DNA from: Globodera rostochiensis
Lineage: Eukaryota; Nematoda; Chromadorea; Rhabditida; Heteroderidae
Reading direction: 5' to 3'
NCBI GenBank assembly: GCA_018350325.1
Contig: JAEVLN010000005.1
Location: 2,986,142-3,050,141 of the forward strand
Length of the DNA: 64,000 nucleotides
The notes below the pieces were generated by a model. It had not been told where the DNA came from. It made no database searches and saw nothing but the letters and a program-made list of their open reading frames with translations. Positions within the stretch are counted from its first letter, which is position 1. Every line of letters begins with the position of its first letter. This document shows positions 22,317 to 35,649 of this stretch, piece by piece. The translations under genes were made by a program, and so were the position numbers.

Positions 22317-23663
22317 GAAATGCCAACATTTTTATTTGCCTTGAAACAGAATCGATGGAATCCCACGGCATGTCACGTCAACCTCGCACTCTCTGAGCCC
22401 GATCGATTGGTGGTCCAACGTAATGGAGAGGCTAATTTGGGTAAATATTCTATTAAAGTGATTTAATTGTTTTATGTAAAGAGTGAGTGTTAGACAATTT
22501 TTGAATCAACTCAATTTTTAGGGTGGAGCTCTGTTCGAGCTGAAAAGCCAATGTCAAAAAATCCTTACTTTGAAGTGAAAATCGTAGAGAAAAAAAGGTA
22601 ATTTATAAATATTTTAAAACATTTGCTGAGCTTTAAAATATTATTATTATATTTAGCTTTGTTTTGATTGGACTTGCGAACAAACAAATGCCATTGGACA
22701 AATTTGTTGGGCATTACGAAGGCACTTTTGGATACTCAAACTATGGCTATTTTTGGGGTCACGAAGTCGACGGATGTTCCCACCTCTCCAATGGACGTCC
22801 TGTCATCGATGGAAAGCCCAAATTTGGCGTCGGCGACGTCGTCGGCTGTGGCGTCAATTTAAAAAATGGCCAAATTATTTACACAAAAAATGGACAGCGT
22901 TTGGGTGAGAAAGAATAAAAATTTCGGGGTCAATTTATTTTTAAAAAAGCGGCGCAAATGTTCGTTTTGATTTTTCTCAAATTTAATTTCGTGCTCCCAC
23001 ATTTGCGCCCCCAGATGGAGAAAAAAAAATTCATTTTTGATAAAATTTTCGAAAAGTTGTTCGCTCATTGTCGGCCCCTTCATTTCTGTCGTTGCATTAA
23101 CTTGAGTATGGGTACCAAATTCTTCGGATCCGTTCGTTTCGGCGCGACCAGTTCGGCGCCCGCCCACACAAAAAATATTATTTTGGCGCCGACAACTCTT
23201 AATTTGAATTAGCGCAAATTAGGCTAAACATATGCTAGCTTAGGCCTAAGCCTAGGATAGCTTAGGTCTAAGCCTAACGAACCCCAAACCAGGGTGGCCT
23301 AAGCCTAAGCCTAACGAACCCCTAAGTCTCTAACTTTTCCCCAGTGTGGAGGGCGCAAATGTTAGGGGCGCAAATGTGGGGGCGCAAAGGTGGGCTAACC
23401 TTTAATTTCGGGGCGGGGGAGGGCTGCAGCCCCCCCTCCTGACTACGTCTTTGGCGGGGGGGGGGGGGAGGAGGGGAAATTTACCTCCCTTAATAAGGGT
23501 TGAAGGGGGGAGGGTTACTTTTGTTTAATATTTTACAGACACCGCCAATTTATTTGTCGTTTCTGCCGCCGATTTGTTTCCATGCGTTTCGTTGGGCCTG
23601 CTGCTTGGCACCAAAATTGAAGCGAATTTTGGCCCCAAATTCCAATTCAACATTGCCGGATGA
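22317..23663 (+). CDS. SPRY gene F, N-terminal exons missing
   Basis: Four exons: 22317-22440 (or from 22350), 22522-22597, 22657-22904 and 23539-23663. They encode the SPRY domain: [86 protein letters not shown], then [12 protein letters not shown] and TGA. The 22317 acceptor (GTTACAG after a C tract) is the type used by the F-box-like class, but no F-box-like exons lie between the retrotransposon and this point. The C-terminus stops four codons early compared with genes D and M, as in gene K. The last intron is enlarged by telomere-motif repeats. It is probably a truncated gene; its SPRY part is intact. Confidence 0.65.
23215..23345. repeat. TTAGGC-containing minisatellite in the last intron of gene F
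   Basis: Several CTTAGGCCTAAGCCTAACGA words with CCAAACCAGGGTGGC spacers. Each contains TTAGGC, the nematode telomere hexamer, in palindromic arrangement. Related arrays lie at 24030-24066, 37190-37292, 50398-50435 and 51650-51832. Confidence 0.75.
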
Positions 23664-23689
23664 GATTTAGAAACTGAAAAACGAGGGGA

Positions 23690-24600
23690 TTTATGTTTTG
23701 TTTTTGAGATTATTGTCGTTTTATCATTTATTTGTTTCCTTTTGTCGATTAAAGAATTTTATCAATTCATTTTGTTTTGAATTTGTCAATATTTTTTGGG
23801 TTTGTCTTTAAAATTTGCTTTGATTACAATACTAGGGGGCTCGAGCCCTTAATTGAATTCGAGCATTTCTGGCAAACCTTGCTAGAACCACTCTTTTATC
23901 GAACTTTGCAATAAAAAAAATTGTTTTTTTTCAAAAGAGAGAGGCGCACAACCCGGCTATTAGTCCTATTTTTTGTTGGGGTTAGAAAAGTATAACTCCG
24001 GCACAATTGCAGATTGCCCGTTCATAGATCCTAGGCTTAAGCCTAGGCCTAAGCTAGCTTAGGACCGCCAGCCATAATGGTCTAAAAAAAAGAGCCAAAA
24101 AATCACAATTATTGTCAATTTCTTGACAAAATGTTTAAAATTCAAAAACATTATACCGACGGCGCCGAGTAAAATCTTCAAAAAATCATTAATTCAATTC
24201 TCGCAAAACCATAGGGAAAGACTCCATTAGTCAAGATTTATGTAAAATTTTTCTAAATCGTCTGAAGTAAGGTTATTGGTGAATTAATTGCATGAACAAA
24301 AACAGAGAGTACCTATTTAGCTAATAATAATTTATTGATAAGTCCAAACTTTAAATCTAAAATATATATATTTTTTAGAATAATTGAAAGCAATTATTAT
24401 TCCGGGGATTGGGCTCAGAATTGATCCAAAATTTGGCGGGTGATCAAGAAATTGCATTATATTTTGAGTCAAATTCAAAATTTTCTCGACGGCGTCTAAG
24501 AAAATTGATTTTTGTTGCCCTTTCATGGTTTTTTGAGTTGTAATTATGTGTATCAATCGACTCCGCTCAGTCTCGTATTGCGTTTCCGAAGTCAAATATT
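23690..24600. other. 3' flank of gene F and intergenic repeats
   Basis: 23690-23960 is the reverse copy of the block beside gene B (3780-4030), including CTAGGGGGCTCGAGCCC and CACAACCCGGCTATT. A TTAGGC patch follows at 24030-24066. The rest is AT-rich with no supported gene. Confidence 0.5.
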
Positions 24601-25150
24601 AAGTCCAATTATATTTTTAACCTCAACACCACTGCTCAAAAATATTTAACTACTTGTAAATTAATATATTTAAAAATATTTATTAAAAGACTGTGCCGTT
24701 GTTTCAATTTAAATAAAGGATTCGTTATTCATGACGGGCATTTTGTGGGGTTCGTCATGACAAGACGGAGACGTCCAGCCCCGATACAAACACTGAGAAA
24801 TTCAAATTTCTTTGTAAATTTGGGGCAAAATGTTGACACATAAAAAAAGAAAATCCCATTTTAATCAATGGGAAAAAGATTATTTTATTTGAATTCTTTT
24901 GAAACGCAAATTCACCGACGCCAATCATCGCCAGCCGCCCAACAGCAGAGCACGTCCAGTCCAGCAAGTGCATAAATACTCACAATTTGCTTCGTTAACC
25001 ATCCATCGGGCATTCATTTACTTTTTTGTTGTGCCTATACTTTTCCATCTTCACGCCGACCGCCCATTTTAATAAATAAATAAATTCCTTTTCACCATTT
25101 GGCTTCAATTTAAATTAAATGACTTTCCATGTTTAAGGCCAACTCTTGAA
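24600..25150. repeat. triplicated segment, copy 1
   Basis: More than 90 percent alike by eye to 49440-49960 and 57060-57560: AAGACTGTGCCGTTGTTTCA, CATGACGGGCATTTTGTGGG, then CACCGACGCCAATCATCGCC. The minus strand carries a conserved start (MHLLDWTCSAVG, then AMIGVGEFAFQ) whose C-terminus differs among copies, so it may not be coding. In copy 3 the segment leads directly into a gene at 57868, which suggests an upstream regulatory region. Confidence 0.6.
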
Positions 25151-25460
25151 TCAAATCAAAAACTCTGATTTAATTGTACGAACAAATCGCGGTGCTTTCT
25201 TCGGCCTTCACATTCTATCCCCCATTTAGAAAGTACATTGGTATCATCCAGAATCTCTCCATTTATTGTGACCTTTGATCAAGTGAAAGCTAACCGATTT
25301 GTTAGCTATAGTTTAAAACGTACATCTCTGGATTCGAGAAAAACAGCCAGGATTTGAGCCTTGGTCCCCGTCCCGCGACTTTTTTTTTTTTGGGCGGGGG
25401 TTTTCAATTTTTCTGGTTTAAAAATTCCGATTTTACACTTTGATTAAAAATAAAAATGAT

Positions 25461-28024
<2,564 letters not shown>

Positions 28025-29400
28025 TTTTCTTCTGTTTAAAATTATGAAATATTAGAGAAGATTAATTCCAAATTAAGGCAATGCACAATTAGTGAAAATT
28101 TAAATTCAATAAATATATTAAAATAGGCTAAATTTATTGTGTGTCAGGACAAAATGCCAATCAGGCCAAAGGTCCAAATGCCAACTTTGTGGTTTGCATT
28201 CTGACCTAGCGCTTTATTTGGGGTTGGCATCAGTAATTTTTTGCGAGCGGTGGTTTTTGAAGGTTTTCCAATTGTGGTCTGTACTAGAGCCCGGACTTGA
28301 GCTTCGAGCGAGATCTCGAGTCGAGATTCTCGAAAAAATCTCGGGTCTCGAAAAATCTGGGGTCTCGAAAAATATCGAGCCGGAACAGTCGAGATTCGAG
28401 ATTTTTGATCAAAATTCACCAAACTCCACCAAATTTTGGTAAAGGTAAGAAGGGAGTACTGGAAGCATTTTAAGCCGTTTTTTATTAATTCGAATTTGTT
28501 AAAATGTTTTCAATTTTTAAGATAATTTGTTAAGTCTCGAGGCGTAATTCGATGAGAAAATTTATATTCCTTTTTAAATAGGAAGCGAGGTGGCCACCCT
28601 CGGCGCTGACAAATTGAGTCAAAAATTCAAAAATTTTCTCGGTAGCGTCTAATGGGCGCTCAGGTCACCGAGAAAATATGGCATTTTTATGGCAATTTTT
28701 CTTAAGAAATTTACAAAAAAAAAACAACAAATTTTTGAGCTGCAACCCTAGTTTAAATGAATGTTTGAGTTTTTGAGTAAATGAATAAATTATTTTAATT
28801 CCATTGGAATTATATTTTTAGATAAAATTGAATCGTTAAGATTAAATCGGAGTGCTCAATCTGTCCAAATGGCGAAATGTGATGAATGAATGAATGAACG
28901 AATGGGTGGGTTATTCCGTGCGGGGAAAAAGTGAATTCCGACAGAATTTTTTTTTATAAATTATTCACAGAGTTATGGTAAATCACAAAAACGATGTGTT
29001 CCTCCACCGATCGCCGCCAATTAGGCGGGATGATCGGATGATTCAATTCAACAACATTTATGTAATTCTATTCCATTTTTTTCAATTATTTTGTAAAAGA
29101 GCGTACAATAAAGCTCCTTGGATCCCCGACTCGAAGTTAACATCAGCAGGGCTCCCAAATCTGAGGTGTTTAGCCTCATTTGTGGCTTTAGAGTTTGATG
29201 AGGGTTTTTGATAGGGTTGCACGGGACCGGGACCGGGACGGGATTTCCCATTTTTCAGGTCCCGGTCCCGGTCGGGATTTTTGAAAAATGAAAAGTCCCG
29301 GTCCCGGTTTTTTGGTCCCGCCGGGACCGGGACCAACCGGGAAAAAAGTACACCCCTAATGATGGCATCATCGAGCTACAATTTCAATCTTTCTTACAAG
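28025..29400. other. intergenic DNA with repeats
   Basis: A GAGATCTCGAG-type island lies at 28300-28400, a palindromic GCGCC patch near 28640, a GAATGAATGAATG run near 28883 and GGGACCGGGAC words at 29217-29345. No gene supported. Confidence 0.5.
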
Positions 29401-29410
29401 AATACCCCAA

Positions 29411-29489
29411 GTTAGTAGATGGTCGAGTGGTCTGTCATTTCGATAATTCTTATGGTGAGTGTTGGGTTCGAACCCGCTTGACTGCTAAC
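29411..29489 (+). tRNA. tRNA-like remnant (probably pseudogene or SINE head)
   Basis: An A-box-like TGGTCGAGTGG (29420-29430) and a B-box GGTTCGAACCC (29465-29475) sit inside ends GTTAGTA and TGCTAAC that can pair as a seven-base acceptor stem. The T stem pairs poorly and no convincing anticodon arm could be drawn, so it is likely a dead tRNA or a tRNA-derived element. The D-arm resembles Leu/Ser tRNAs. Confidence 0.4.
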
Positions 29490-30731
29490 GTTTTTCCTCT
29501 ACTCAGATACACTTCACCCCAATCATTTTGCTATACTCACATAATCTTCCACCAATAATAAAAATGTTTTAATAGTTTTTAAATATTTTTTAATTAAAAT
29601 GCGAGCAAAACAAGACTTTTTAAAATAAATTCATCACATCTTCCTGAATTTTTGCTTCAATTTTCTTAATAAATATAATTAAAATGTTCAAAAAAATTTC
29701 CCCGGCGGCGCCTGTCGGCGCCGCCGGACATCCTCTACTCTTACGTAACCAGTTTTTCTTCGAAATCCCGAAGCAAAATGCTTAATTTTGCTAAAATTTT
29801 CATCAAATTTCTTTAACAAAATTGAGTCAAAATTTCAAAAATTTTTCTCGGCGGCGCCTATCGGCACCGCCGACCCCCACCCTCCCTAAAAGTAAAGCAG
29901 AATCTCAAAAAAAAAAGAATGATTATGACAATGACATCGAAGGTCAAGAAGATCAACAATATGTGTTGCCGGAAAATTAAAATTTTTTAGTGTTTGCTAA
30001 AAGAAAAAATTTTCCTTGAAAAGTCCCGGTTGGTCCCGGTCCCGGTTGAAAATCTTGGTCCCGGTCCCGGTTTTTCTGGTCCCGGTCCCGGTTTTTCCCA
30101 AAAGTCCCGGTCCCGTGCAACCCTAGTTTTTGAGGCTTTTTGGGAATTTCACTGATAAAATGAAAATTTCCTATTAAATTTTGAATATTTGGCGTAATGA
30201 TTTTTTCCCCGTGTTTCATTTTTAAATGAAAAAGCCGAGAAAACTTTGAAAAGTGTGGAAATATGGCAAATTCCAAAATTATAGGATTTACCACAAAAAT
30301 AGAGAGGGCATTGAGCGCCCTGGCGCCTAACGGCACCGCCGACCCCCTCCTTTTTCACATCTTTCTGATTTTTTGTTGCGAAAATTTTGGTGAAATTTCT
30401 TAACAAAAATCCCAAAACTTTCCCCGCGCCTCTCGGCACCGTCTCCAAAATTAAATTGATCTTTTGGGGTGCATTTTTGGAAGTCTTTTTTTAGGGGTGG
30501 ATATTTATTTGGAAAAAATTTTGGGTTTTAAAAAGGTCCCACAAAAATTGCATTTTTTTTAAAATGCACCTCTCAACCCAAAAAAAAGTTGCTTTTTTGA
30601 ACTTTTGAAAAATGTTCGAATTCGGGTTCGGTGTTCGACATTCGCAAAATCCGAGCTCGGATTTAAATTCTTGAAACATTTCGCCCAAATATGATCTAAT
30701 TTTCTGTTTTTTAGTTTTTAGACTAAACATA
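29490..30731. other. intergenic DNA with GCC palindromes and CCGGGAC words
   Basis: CGGCGGCGCCTATCGGCACC-type palindromes occur at about 29702-29728, 29850-29874, 30322-30345 and 30425-30448, flanked by TTTCTTAACAAAA words. A CCCGGTCCCGGTTTT island spans 30020-30122. No gene supported. Confidence 0.55.
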
Positions 30732-31998
30732 ATGTCTATTGATGCTTTAAACAATGAGTCGCAAATTCGACGTCGGCGTTTGCCGTTGGAATTACAATGC
30801 GAGGTTTAAAGCCTGGCTGTTTGATTTAAAGTTTTTTTCGGTTTGGGCGACACGGAATTTTGCTTTTTGGTGGCCAATTAATCCCAGATTTTTTTTATGG
30901 CTACGACAAAACATATTTAAAGAAAAAAAAGATTTTTTTAGCAAATTTTGAATTTAAATTTCAGTTAATTTACGCCTTGCCTCTTAAACATGCCTCGCGT
31001 CTGCTGCTGTTGTCCAACGGAATCAACACCAATTGCATTGGCCGCGTCCGAAAACTGCACGAAAAATGGCAGGTTCGAATTTTTTGTAAGAATTGTCCAA
31101 AATATTGTCAAAATTTGTGTTTTAAATTATCTATAGGAGTTTGACCAAAAGGGTCCCCCCTCCCTATGGTTTTGCATAAAAATGTTGTCGACCCCCCCCC
31201 CCCCCCCCCCCTCCCCCCCGTTACAGAAATGCCAACATTTTTATTTCCCTTTCAAACAGAATCGATGGGATCCCACGGCATGTCACTACCGCCTCGCACT
31301 CTCTGAGCCCGATCGATTGGTTGTCCAACGTACTGGAGATTGGGGTAAAACATTATTCTGTGTTTAAGTGATTTGATTATTTATGAAAAGATTCAAACAA
31401 TTTTTGAATTAATTCAATTTTCAGGGTGGTGGAGCTCTGTCCGCGCTGAAAAGTCAATCTCGAAAAATCCTTACTTTGAAGTGAAAATCTTAGAGACAGG
31501 GTAATTTATAAATATTATAAAACATTTGCTATGCTTTAAAACGATTATTTTTAGCGATATTCACATTGGACTTGCAACAAAACAAATGCCATTGAATACT
31601 CTGGTTGGACTGCACGAAGGCACTTACGGATACGGAAGCGGTGGCATATTTTTTGGTCACGAAGTCGACGGATGTGGCCACTTCAACGGAAGTCCTTACA
31701 TCAAAGGAAATCCTTTGTTAGGCGTCGGCGACGTCGTCGGCTGCGGCGTCAATTTGGCAACTCGCCAAGTCATTTACACAAAAAACGGGGAGCGTTTGGG
31801 TAAGAAAGAATAAAAATTTTGGGCTAATTCATTTTAAAAAAGCATCGATTTTTTGTTTAATATTTATTTGTGTTTGCAGGCACCTCCAAATTATTTGTTG
31901 ATTCTGCTGCCGATTTGTTCCCATGCGTTTCGTTGGTCGGATCTGGCAAAATTGAAGCGAACTTTGGCCCCAATTTCCAATGGAAGATTAACCGATGA
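30732..31998 (+). CDS. SPRY gene G: F-box-like plus SPRY, complete
   Basis: Six exons: 30732-30803, 30965-31072, 31227-31344, 31425-31500, 31555-31799 and 31880-31998. Exon 1 (72 bp) encodes [16 protein letters not shown] then LPLELQCE, and splices at GAG|GTTTAA. Exon 2 (108 bp) continues [18 protein letters not shown] and [14 protein letters not shown]; the join is in phase and the result looks like an F-box-type helical unit. Exons 3-6 give the SPRY domain ([72 protein letters not shown]), ending early at TGA 31996. All phases agree. This is the clearest member of the F-box-like class. A role as an ubiquitin-ligase adaptor choosing targets through SPRY is inference. Confidence 0.78.
31145..31226 (+). 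repeat. C-tract hairpin intron end, gene G
   Basis: A nearly pure C run of about 29 bases (31191-31219) sits between AAAAATGTTG and, across the splice acceptor GTTACAG, CAACATTTTT. The same arrangement occurs in genes F, J, L and, weaker, A. Confidence 0.7.
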
Positions 31999-32846
31999 GA
32001 TTTAGAAACTGAAAAATGAGGACATTTGATCTGTTGTTGTCATTGCAAATTTGCTCGATAAAGAAATTTACTTTTCGGTAAAAGTGAAGAATAATCAAAA
32101 ACTTTTTCTGAGCCGAGATACAGCTCCTCGAAGTTGACAAAACCGTGGGGCCGGACCCTTTTGGCCAAAATTTAGGAATATATTTTTTCATGAAAATTGT
32201 CTAAAAATATGTTATTTTACCGCGTACCCCGCAAATTAGGCCGTTTTTCGGGGGTTTCCCTGACCCCATCCCCGACACTTCCAACCCCGAACCCCTATCC
32301 CCGACTCGGGGTCGGATTAACATACACCGCTAAAGATGGCACTTTTGTCAAAAAATATATTTACCCTTACGGAAATTTGAAATATAACAGTATGTAATAA
32401 AAAGCAATTTTGAGTAAATTATGGGGTCTTTTAATGCCTATTTTGGCATTTTTGCCGTTTTTAGTGCCCGTTTTGGGGTTTTTTTGCTGCCTATTTCGAC
32501 TTTTAGTGATTAAAAATGACAGCTCAAGTGGTGATCAAAGCATTCCACCAAAGACTACAAAATTGCATATTTTAGAAAAACCTTTTAGCTCCTACGGGGA
32601 CGATCGTATAAGTTTTTATTTGTATTACGAATTCGTAATCAAAAATACCCCCCTCCTCAAAACAGTCGACCCCTCTGCTACAGAAGCGCCCAATTTATTT
32701 TATTCACTAAAATCAAGCTTTGAATATGATAATTAAATATTTGAAATTTATGAAAATTTTTTATCTAGCCGATGTCCCCATAGACGAGGCAGGACCACGC
32801 CAACCATCTTTTTGTTCCCAAAATAATTAATTTATTTCACTGTTTC
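31999..32846. other. intergenic DNA
   Basis: 3' flank of gene G (shared with gene M at 53.73-53.88 kb, CTGAGCCGAGATACAGCTCC), then words such as CCTATTTTGGCATTTTTGCCG. The open frame at 32410-32736 is built from these words and is not convincing. Confidence 0.5.
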
Positions 32847-33380
32847 AGTTTCCATCAATAAGTGTTCGTTGAAGCAACAAGAAGACGAGAAAAAAGCTGA
32901 TCAAAAAGCTCTGAATGCAATGATTGATCAAGTGGGTTTAAAGGGGTCCCGTGTTCCGTTTATAAATGTTTAAAACCCTGACAAAATTACAAAATTTCAG
33001 TACCAAATGCGAGTTCAGTGCAGAACCAATGCCCAACTCGCTTTTTAATCAAAATATGTTATTTAAAACATTTTAATGAAAAATGTAATTAAAGAGAATG
33101 AATCAGCTGAAGGGAGAACTGATTGCAAAGATGGAGGAGTGTCAGAAAAAATCCTTACGGCATTTTCTACTTTGAAGTGAAAATCTTAGAGAGAACAATG
33201 GGGTGAAACTGGGGCACATTTTGGGGTCACGAGGTCGACGGATGTTCCCACTTCGATGGACGTCCTCTCATCGATGGAAAGCCTTCGTTTGATGTCGGCG
33301 ACGTTATCGGCTGCGGCGTCAATTTAAAAAATCGCCAAATTATTTACACAAAAAACGGACGGCGTTTGGGTGAGAAAGAA
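32847..33380 (+). pseudogene. SPRY gene H, internally deleted
   Basis: A coiled-coil exon (TTTCAG acceptor, [17 protein letters not shown]) at about 32849-32932, then [17 protein letters not shown] at 33097. This runs directly into the YFEVKI exon (33157 on) and, without intron or start of the core exon, into [15 protein letters not shown] to NGRRLG (33218-33370). The NRWD exon, an intron and about 90 bases of the core exon are missing, and the last exon is absent. It is a deletion pseudogene of the coiled-coil class. Confidence 0.75.
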
Positions 33381-33666
33381 TTGAAATTTTTTGGGGGTCA
33401 ATTCATTTTTAAAAAGCGCTGGTTATGGGGCCGGATTTAATCTCCGTCCCGTTCAACCAATTCGGAAGCCCCCGGACGCGAATTTAAAGTTCCAACAAAA
33501 TCTTTTTTATTGCACAAATTCGTTCAAAAATGCACGAAAAAAGGGGGACAAAAAGGATCATCGCTAAGAAAAGGGGGGGGGGGGAATTATTTCCGCCCGA
33601 TTTATTATCCCGTTATTTCAAAATATGATAATTAAAAAATTTTAATGAAAAATGTAATTAAAGAGA

Positions 33667-34619
33667 ATGAATCAGCTGAAGGAAGAAGTGATTGCAAAGA
33701 TGGAGGAGTGTCAGAAGCAACAGCAACAGAAAATTGTCGACTTGCAGAATACAGTTACCACGTTGAGAGAAATTGGTAATTTTCGGTCTCAAATTTTGTT
33801 CAGAGTTTGGAAATTATATTTCTTTTAGACATCAGTTTTACTTAAATCTTTAGAAAAAATTAAAATTGTATTTCCTTAGGGCCAATCAATCGATGGGATT
33901 CCGCTGCATGCAACCCGAGCCTCGCGCTCATTGGGCCCAAACAATTGATTGTCCAATATATTGGAGAGGAAAAGAGTAAACATTTATTTTCTGTTAAATT
34001 TGATTGTTTATTTAAAGAGTTAAGACAATTTTTGAATTAAAATTTTCAGGGTGGGGCTCTGTGATCGCTGAAAAGCCATTGCTGTCAAAAAATCCTTACT
34101 TCGAAGTGAAATTTTTAGAGAAAACAATAGGGTAATTTATAAATATTATTGCTGTGATTTAAAATATTATTATTATATTTAGAAATATTTTGATTGGACT
34201 TGCAACTAAACAAATGCCATTGGACAAAACCCATGTTGGAAATCACGAAGGGACGTTCGGATATTTTAGCGATGGCGCTTTTTGGGGTCACGAGGTCGAC
34301 GGATGTTCCCACTTCAATGGACGTCCTTTCATCGATGGAAAGCCTTTGTTTGGTGTCGGCGACGTCGTCGGCTGCGGCGTCAATTTAAAAAATCGCCAAT
34401 TTATTTACACAAAAAACGGACGGCGTTTGGGTGAGAAATAGGCTTAAAAAGGGGGGGGGGAAATTGACTGCCTTTTTTTTTGCAGGCACCGCCAAATTGT
34501 TTGTCGATTCTGCCGGCGATTTGTTTCCATGCGTTTCGTTGGGCAAGTCTGGCACCAAAGTTGAAGCTAATTTTGGCCCGAACTTCAAATTCAAACATTC
34601 CGATGAATTTAGAAATTAA
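33667..34619 (+). CDS. SPRY gene I: short coiled coil plus SPRY
   Basis: Five exons: 33667-33775, 33880-33975, 34050-34131, 34183-34430 and 34486-34619. The first gives [20 protein letters not shown] and a short heptad stretch ending LREIG. The rest give [80 protein letters not shown] and a stop at 34617. Phases are consistent. The ATG at 33667 is only the first in-frame ATG; paralogues have further coiled-coil exons upstream, and the exon here is preceded by AT-rich DNA copied in locus H. It is therefore either a short form or 5'-truncated. Confidence 0.65.
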
Positions 34620-35645
34620 AAGAGGATTTATTGTTGTTGTCGAAGATTAAGGTCATTTTATCATTTATTGTTTTGTTGTCGATTAAAGCATTTTATCAGT
34701 TTATTTTGTTTTTTGAATTTCTCATTTTGAATATTGGATCAAAAATTTTATGAAAATTTAAAAGCCAGTCAAAATTAGAACATCACTGAAGTGTGCGGCA
34801 CTGATTTGTGAGATGAATATGTACCGTAGTGAGCAGGCCACCGAAGAATCGGCAATTTGGCTTTATTTCTTGTAAAAATATTTAAATTAGCAAATATTTT
34901 GGAACCGAATCGAAGCCTTTCGGCGGTTATGCGAACCGAAACGGAATGTTGCGGTTCCCGGAACCGAACCGAAAAGTATCCAATAATTTCGCCAGCAATT
35001 TTATCGAGTATTGCCTTTTTTTCTTCAAAATTTGTAGTAAAATTAGCAATTTACTTTTTTCTCAATCCCTGTCCCGGGTTTTCCCAAAAATCCCGGTCCG
35101 GCCTCGGTCGGATCCCGGTCCCGACCCAAAGACATCGGCCGTCCCCTCACCCATTACCCCCACTAATCGGCATTTGCTGGGGTCGACGTTTTGCCCCACC
35201 CAACAAATTTCAAATTAATGCAAAAAAGTGGCATCATTTGTCAGCTAAATGCTCTGACTTTGATTTTAATTGTGTACAAATGTTAAAGAAACGGCTAAGG
35301 GTCGATCCATCACTATAAATCGGATTTTTACAGCATTTTTTCTTCCAGAACCACCTAAAAAAACCAATTATTAGAATTTTTGGGCTCCACAATTATCAAC
35401 CACTTCCAGAATAGATTCGTGTTGTTTATATTTTTTTATTTTTAAATTTGTCTTCTATTTCTTCTAATAATTTTTCAGTTAATAAGAGAGTATCAAAATC
35501 ATTAACATCTATTACATTTAAAAAACTAGTAATTTCTACAAAATTGGAAAATTATTAACGAACAAGCACCAGATTAACTAAATATAGAGAGAATTTCCAA
35601 AAATGTTAGCTTCTAAAATGAGAGTTTTTTTAAATAAATGAACGT
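34620..35645. other. intergenic DNA
   Basis: Conserved SPRY 3' UTR tail to about 34710, ACCGAACCGAAAC words at 34905-34975 and CCCGGTCCGG words at 35075-35125. No gene supported. Confidence 0.5.
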
Positions 35646-35649
35646 TTTA

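Noticed and set aside
24755..24973. 72-codon minus-strand frame starting MHLLDWTCSAVG, conserved in three copies
   Set aside because: The copies are nearly identical in non-coding flanks too, and the C-terminal frame differs among copies, so conservation does not show coding.
32410..32736. 108-codon frame with a hydrophobic N-terminus
   Set aside because: The hydrophobic part comes from repeated CCTATTTTGGCA-like words; no splice context, homologue or conserved copy was seen.
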